Origin: Flammula alnicola
Lineage: Eukaryota; Basidiomycota; Agaricomycetes; Agaricales; Strophariaceae
Assembly (NCBI GenBank): GCA_015499995.1
Contig: JADNRV010000132.1
Location: forward strand, 89,794 to 153,793
Direction: 5' to 3'
DNA length: 64,000 nt
Part shown: positions 62,590-64,000 of the stretch, piece after piece
How the letters are laid out: each line of letters begins with the position of its first letter
Numbering within the stretch: the stretch's first letter is position 1
Notes under the pieces: model-generated
What the model was told of the DNA's origin: nothing
Seen by the model: the letters and a program-made list of their open reading frames with translations, nothing else
Database searches by the model: none
Translations under genes and position numbers: made by a program

Positions 62590-63754
62590 CTAGATTTTGT
62601 TACCCGAATGTTCGTTGAAGACACGAACGTCGCCACCGCCCACCGAGATACCAGCACCCGTTATGTTACTGAAGGTCATGGACGCTGGCGGGGCGGCATA
62701 ATTTTGGGAGCTCGTAGTTTCATGAGAATGACGATGGGAAGAGCCTGGTGAGCCTTCACGTTCGCCTTTCGCATTGAGATGCAGTCGATTTTGGTCTTCC
62801 CAGTGTCTCCTGCGCGACTTCGTTCTGCTCCCCTTTGAATCGTCCTGAAGGTATGCCTTCTCCCTGGCTTTATACCGGGCGATCTCAGCTTCTGTGTCCT
62901 CCTGTTCCTCGTTGTCTCCCAGATCTTTGCTCGATCTCTCCCCCCGATGATGATCGTCAACCTGTGGTATCGTCGCAGAACGTTTCTCGCCACCGCTCTG
63001 TCCCGCAGTCGCGCCATTCTTCTCTAGTTGGTCCCAAATTTCATTCTGCTTCTTCATTACTTGATATAAAACATCGTTGACATTGAGTTGAGCCGACAGC
63101 TTGTCAATAATATATTCGAATTTTAGCTAATGTCCCGATTGCAAGTTTCTCCAATCAATAGGGCGTGTTACTTACTTGGAATTTCAGTACAGCAGTCGCT
63201 AACCTTTCCCGATACTCTTTGATCTTCCCGACATCGACTGTTTTGTAGATACCCCGTATGGCCCAGTTCCTTGAGACCTGTTTCTGTACAAATTTGACGA
63301 TGGAATCAAGCGTTCTGTCAAAATTTGATCAAAGATCTAACAGATACTTCGACGTAATGGGAGTGCTCACGACACAAGATCAAGAATAACATCTTTCAAC
63401 TCTGGAGGTGGCCAGTCTTTTTGATTAGAGGACATCTGATAGGCGCGCCAGACAGCTGCGATGAGTGCAGTCGCGTCATCTGCTAACCGCTGAAAATCTT
63501 GTTTGTTACTTTTGACGCCCTGGGCCAATCCAATAACTTCAGGCAGAGATCAAGCTGTTGAGCGCCATACATACCTGAATGGTGTCGACAATGAGCAACG
63601 CCGATCCCGCGGCCTGCTTCAGATATGGAACCGGAGCGTATTGGGCCGCATCTTGAACCAGTTGTAGGACAAAGACTCCTCCTTGAATACCAGCATCTAG
63701 CCAATCGGATCTTTCGGTGCTTGCTTCGCCGTTTTTAACGCTTTTGGGAGCCAT
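62590..63754 (-). CDS. array member E: MLKL-NTD-like four-helix bundle, short tail
   Basis: Four exons (63754-63575, 63519-63371, 63314-63176, 63126-62590) join to 334 aa. The four-helix domain (about 18-160) is nearly the same as in member A: APVPYLKQAAGSALLIVDTI, FQRLADDATALIAAVWRAY, WPPPELKDVILDLV and IKEYRERLATAVLKF. The helix LNVNDVLYQVMKKQNEIWDQ matches A too. The linker is charged (KARE-, KSRRRHWED-type) and much shorter than in A, without the Pro/Tyr-rich stretch. The C-terminus has the polar segment TFSNITGAGISVGGGDVRVF. The TAG at 62590 may be skipped: a GTAACA donor after the codon for Ser and a phase-1 junction, as in A, B and D, could add a further exon. Confidence 0.85.
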
Positions 63755-63860
63755 GAGAGGAGAAAACGTATCCAGATATCGTGAAGAAATCCCAGGAAGT
63801 GCGCAGTCGCTTGACAAGGGCCACGAGGAGCGCCGAGTTAAATGGACAATGCCTACTTGG

Positions 63861-63867
63861 TTTTATA
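63861..63867 (-). promoter_or_regulatory. TATA box of array member E
   Basis: TATAAAA on the minus strand, 107-113 bp before the ATG at 63754. This is a good match in sequence and position to a core promoter. Confidence 0.45.
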
Positions 63868-64000
63868 CGTAAACTGACAACTCAATTAAAAAAGGCACAA
63901 GGCTTCAATGGTTCTTCGGCGCTAGCCGTACAATTTATTCCGAAGCGAGTCCGAAGGGATTTGCGGTGCAAATTTCCTCTACTACATATCAGACTACGTA

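Overview
The window reads as nuclear DNA of a basidiomycete, most likely an agaricomycete mushroom. Genes are dense and carry many GT-AG introns of about 45-90 nt with CTAAC-like branch sites. The families are typical of that group: large F-box/LRR-type proteins, an AA9 lytic polysaccharide monooxygenase, a GH28 pectinase, WSC-domain proteins, a Zn2Cys6 regulator, and MLKL-type four-helix-bundle proteins. Exon structures were read by hand. Where lengths are given, all joins keep frame and the sum is a whole number of codons.

Layout. 1-311: 3' end of a GCN4/CPC1-like bZIP gene. 0.3-5.5 kb: no gene seen. 5.5-7.9 kb: M17 leucyl aminopeptidase (14 exons). 8.2-12.0 kb (-): Zn2Cys6 transcription factor (15 exons). 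13.0-16.8 kb (-): two F-box genes. 17.1-18.7 kb: a Pro/Ser-rich gene with an apparent frameshift. 19.1-23.5 kb: AA9 LPMO and GH28 pectinase, transcribed divergently from a 957-bp spacer. 24.1-30.3 kb: an F-box gene, an RWD/DUF1115 gene, a PLP aminotransferase and a fourth F-box gene.

32.0-47.4 kb is a decayed immune-like region. It holds a frameshifted four-helix-bundle/TKL-kinase pseudogene (+) and, on the minus strand, a second four-helix-bundle/kinase gene. Removing a 7.84-kb transposon and one copy of its 9-bp target duplication (GGCTGGCAG) makes the second kinase reading frame run straight into an Hsp70-like reading frame, so the ancestor was apparently one kinase-Hsp70 fusion gene. The transposon (37658-45498) is MULE-like. 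Its intact 11-exon gene encodes a 1558-aa protein with a GCM-like zinc finger, DDE core, USP-like cysteine peptidase, PHD finger and possible BAH-like domain.

49.8-53.0 kb: two tandem WSC genes, the first broken and the second intact.

53.4-63.8 kb: five intact tandem minus-strand paralogs. Each has an MLKL-NTD-like four-helix bundle, a charged or coiled-coil linker, a Pro/Tyr/Gly-rich stretch and, in at least four, an Asn/Ser/Thr-rich C-terminal motif. Three end in a short separate exon, rich in Arg/Lys in two of them. Their 149-nt and 139-nt exons match the intron layout of the two kinase pseudogenes, which ties the two sets together. This is the best candidate for an undescribed system: a four-helix-bundle effector family, possibly amyloid-seeded and membrane-acting in the manner of fungal HELL proteins or MLKL, next to dead copies of its kinase/chaperone relatives. 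That function is inference.
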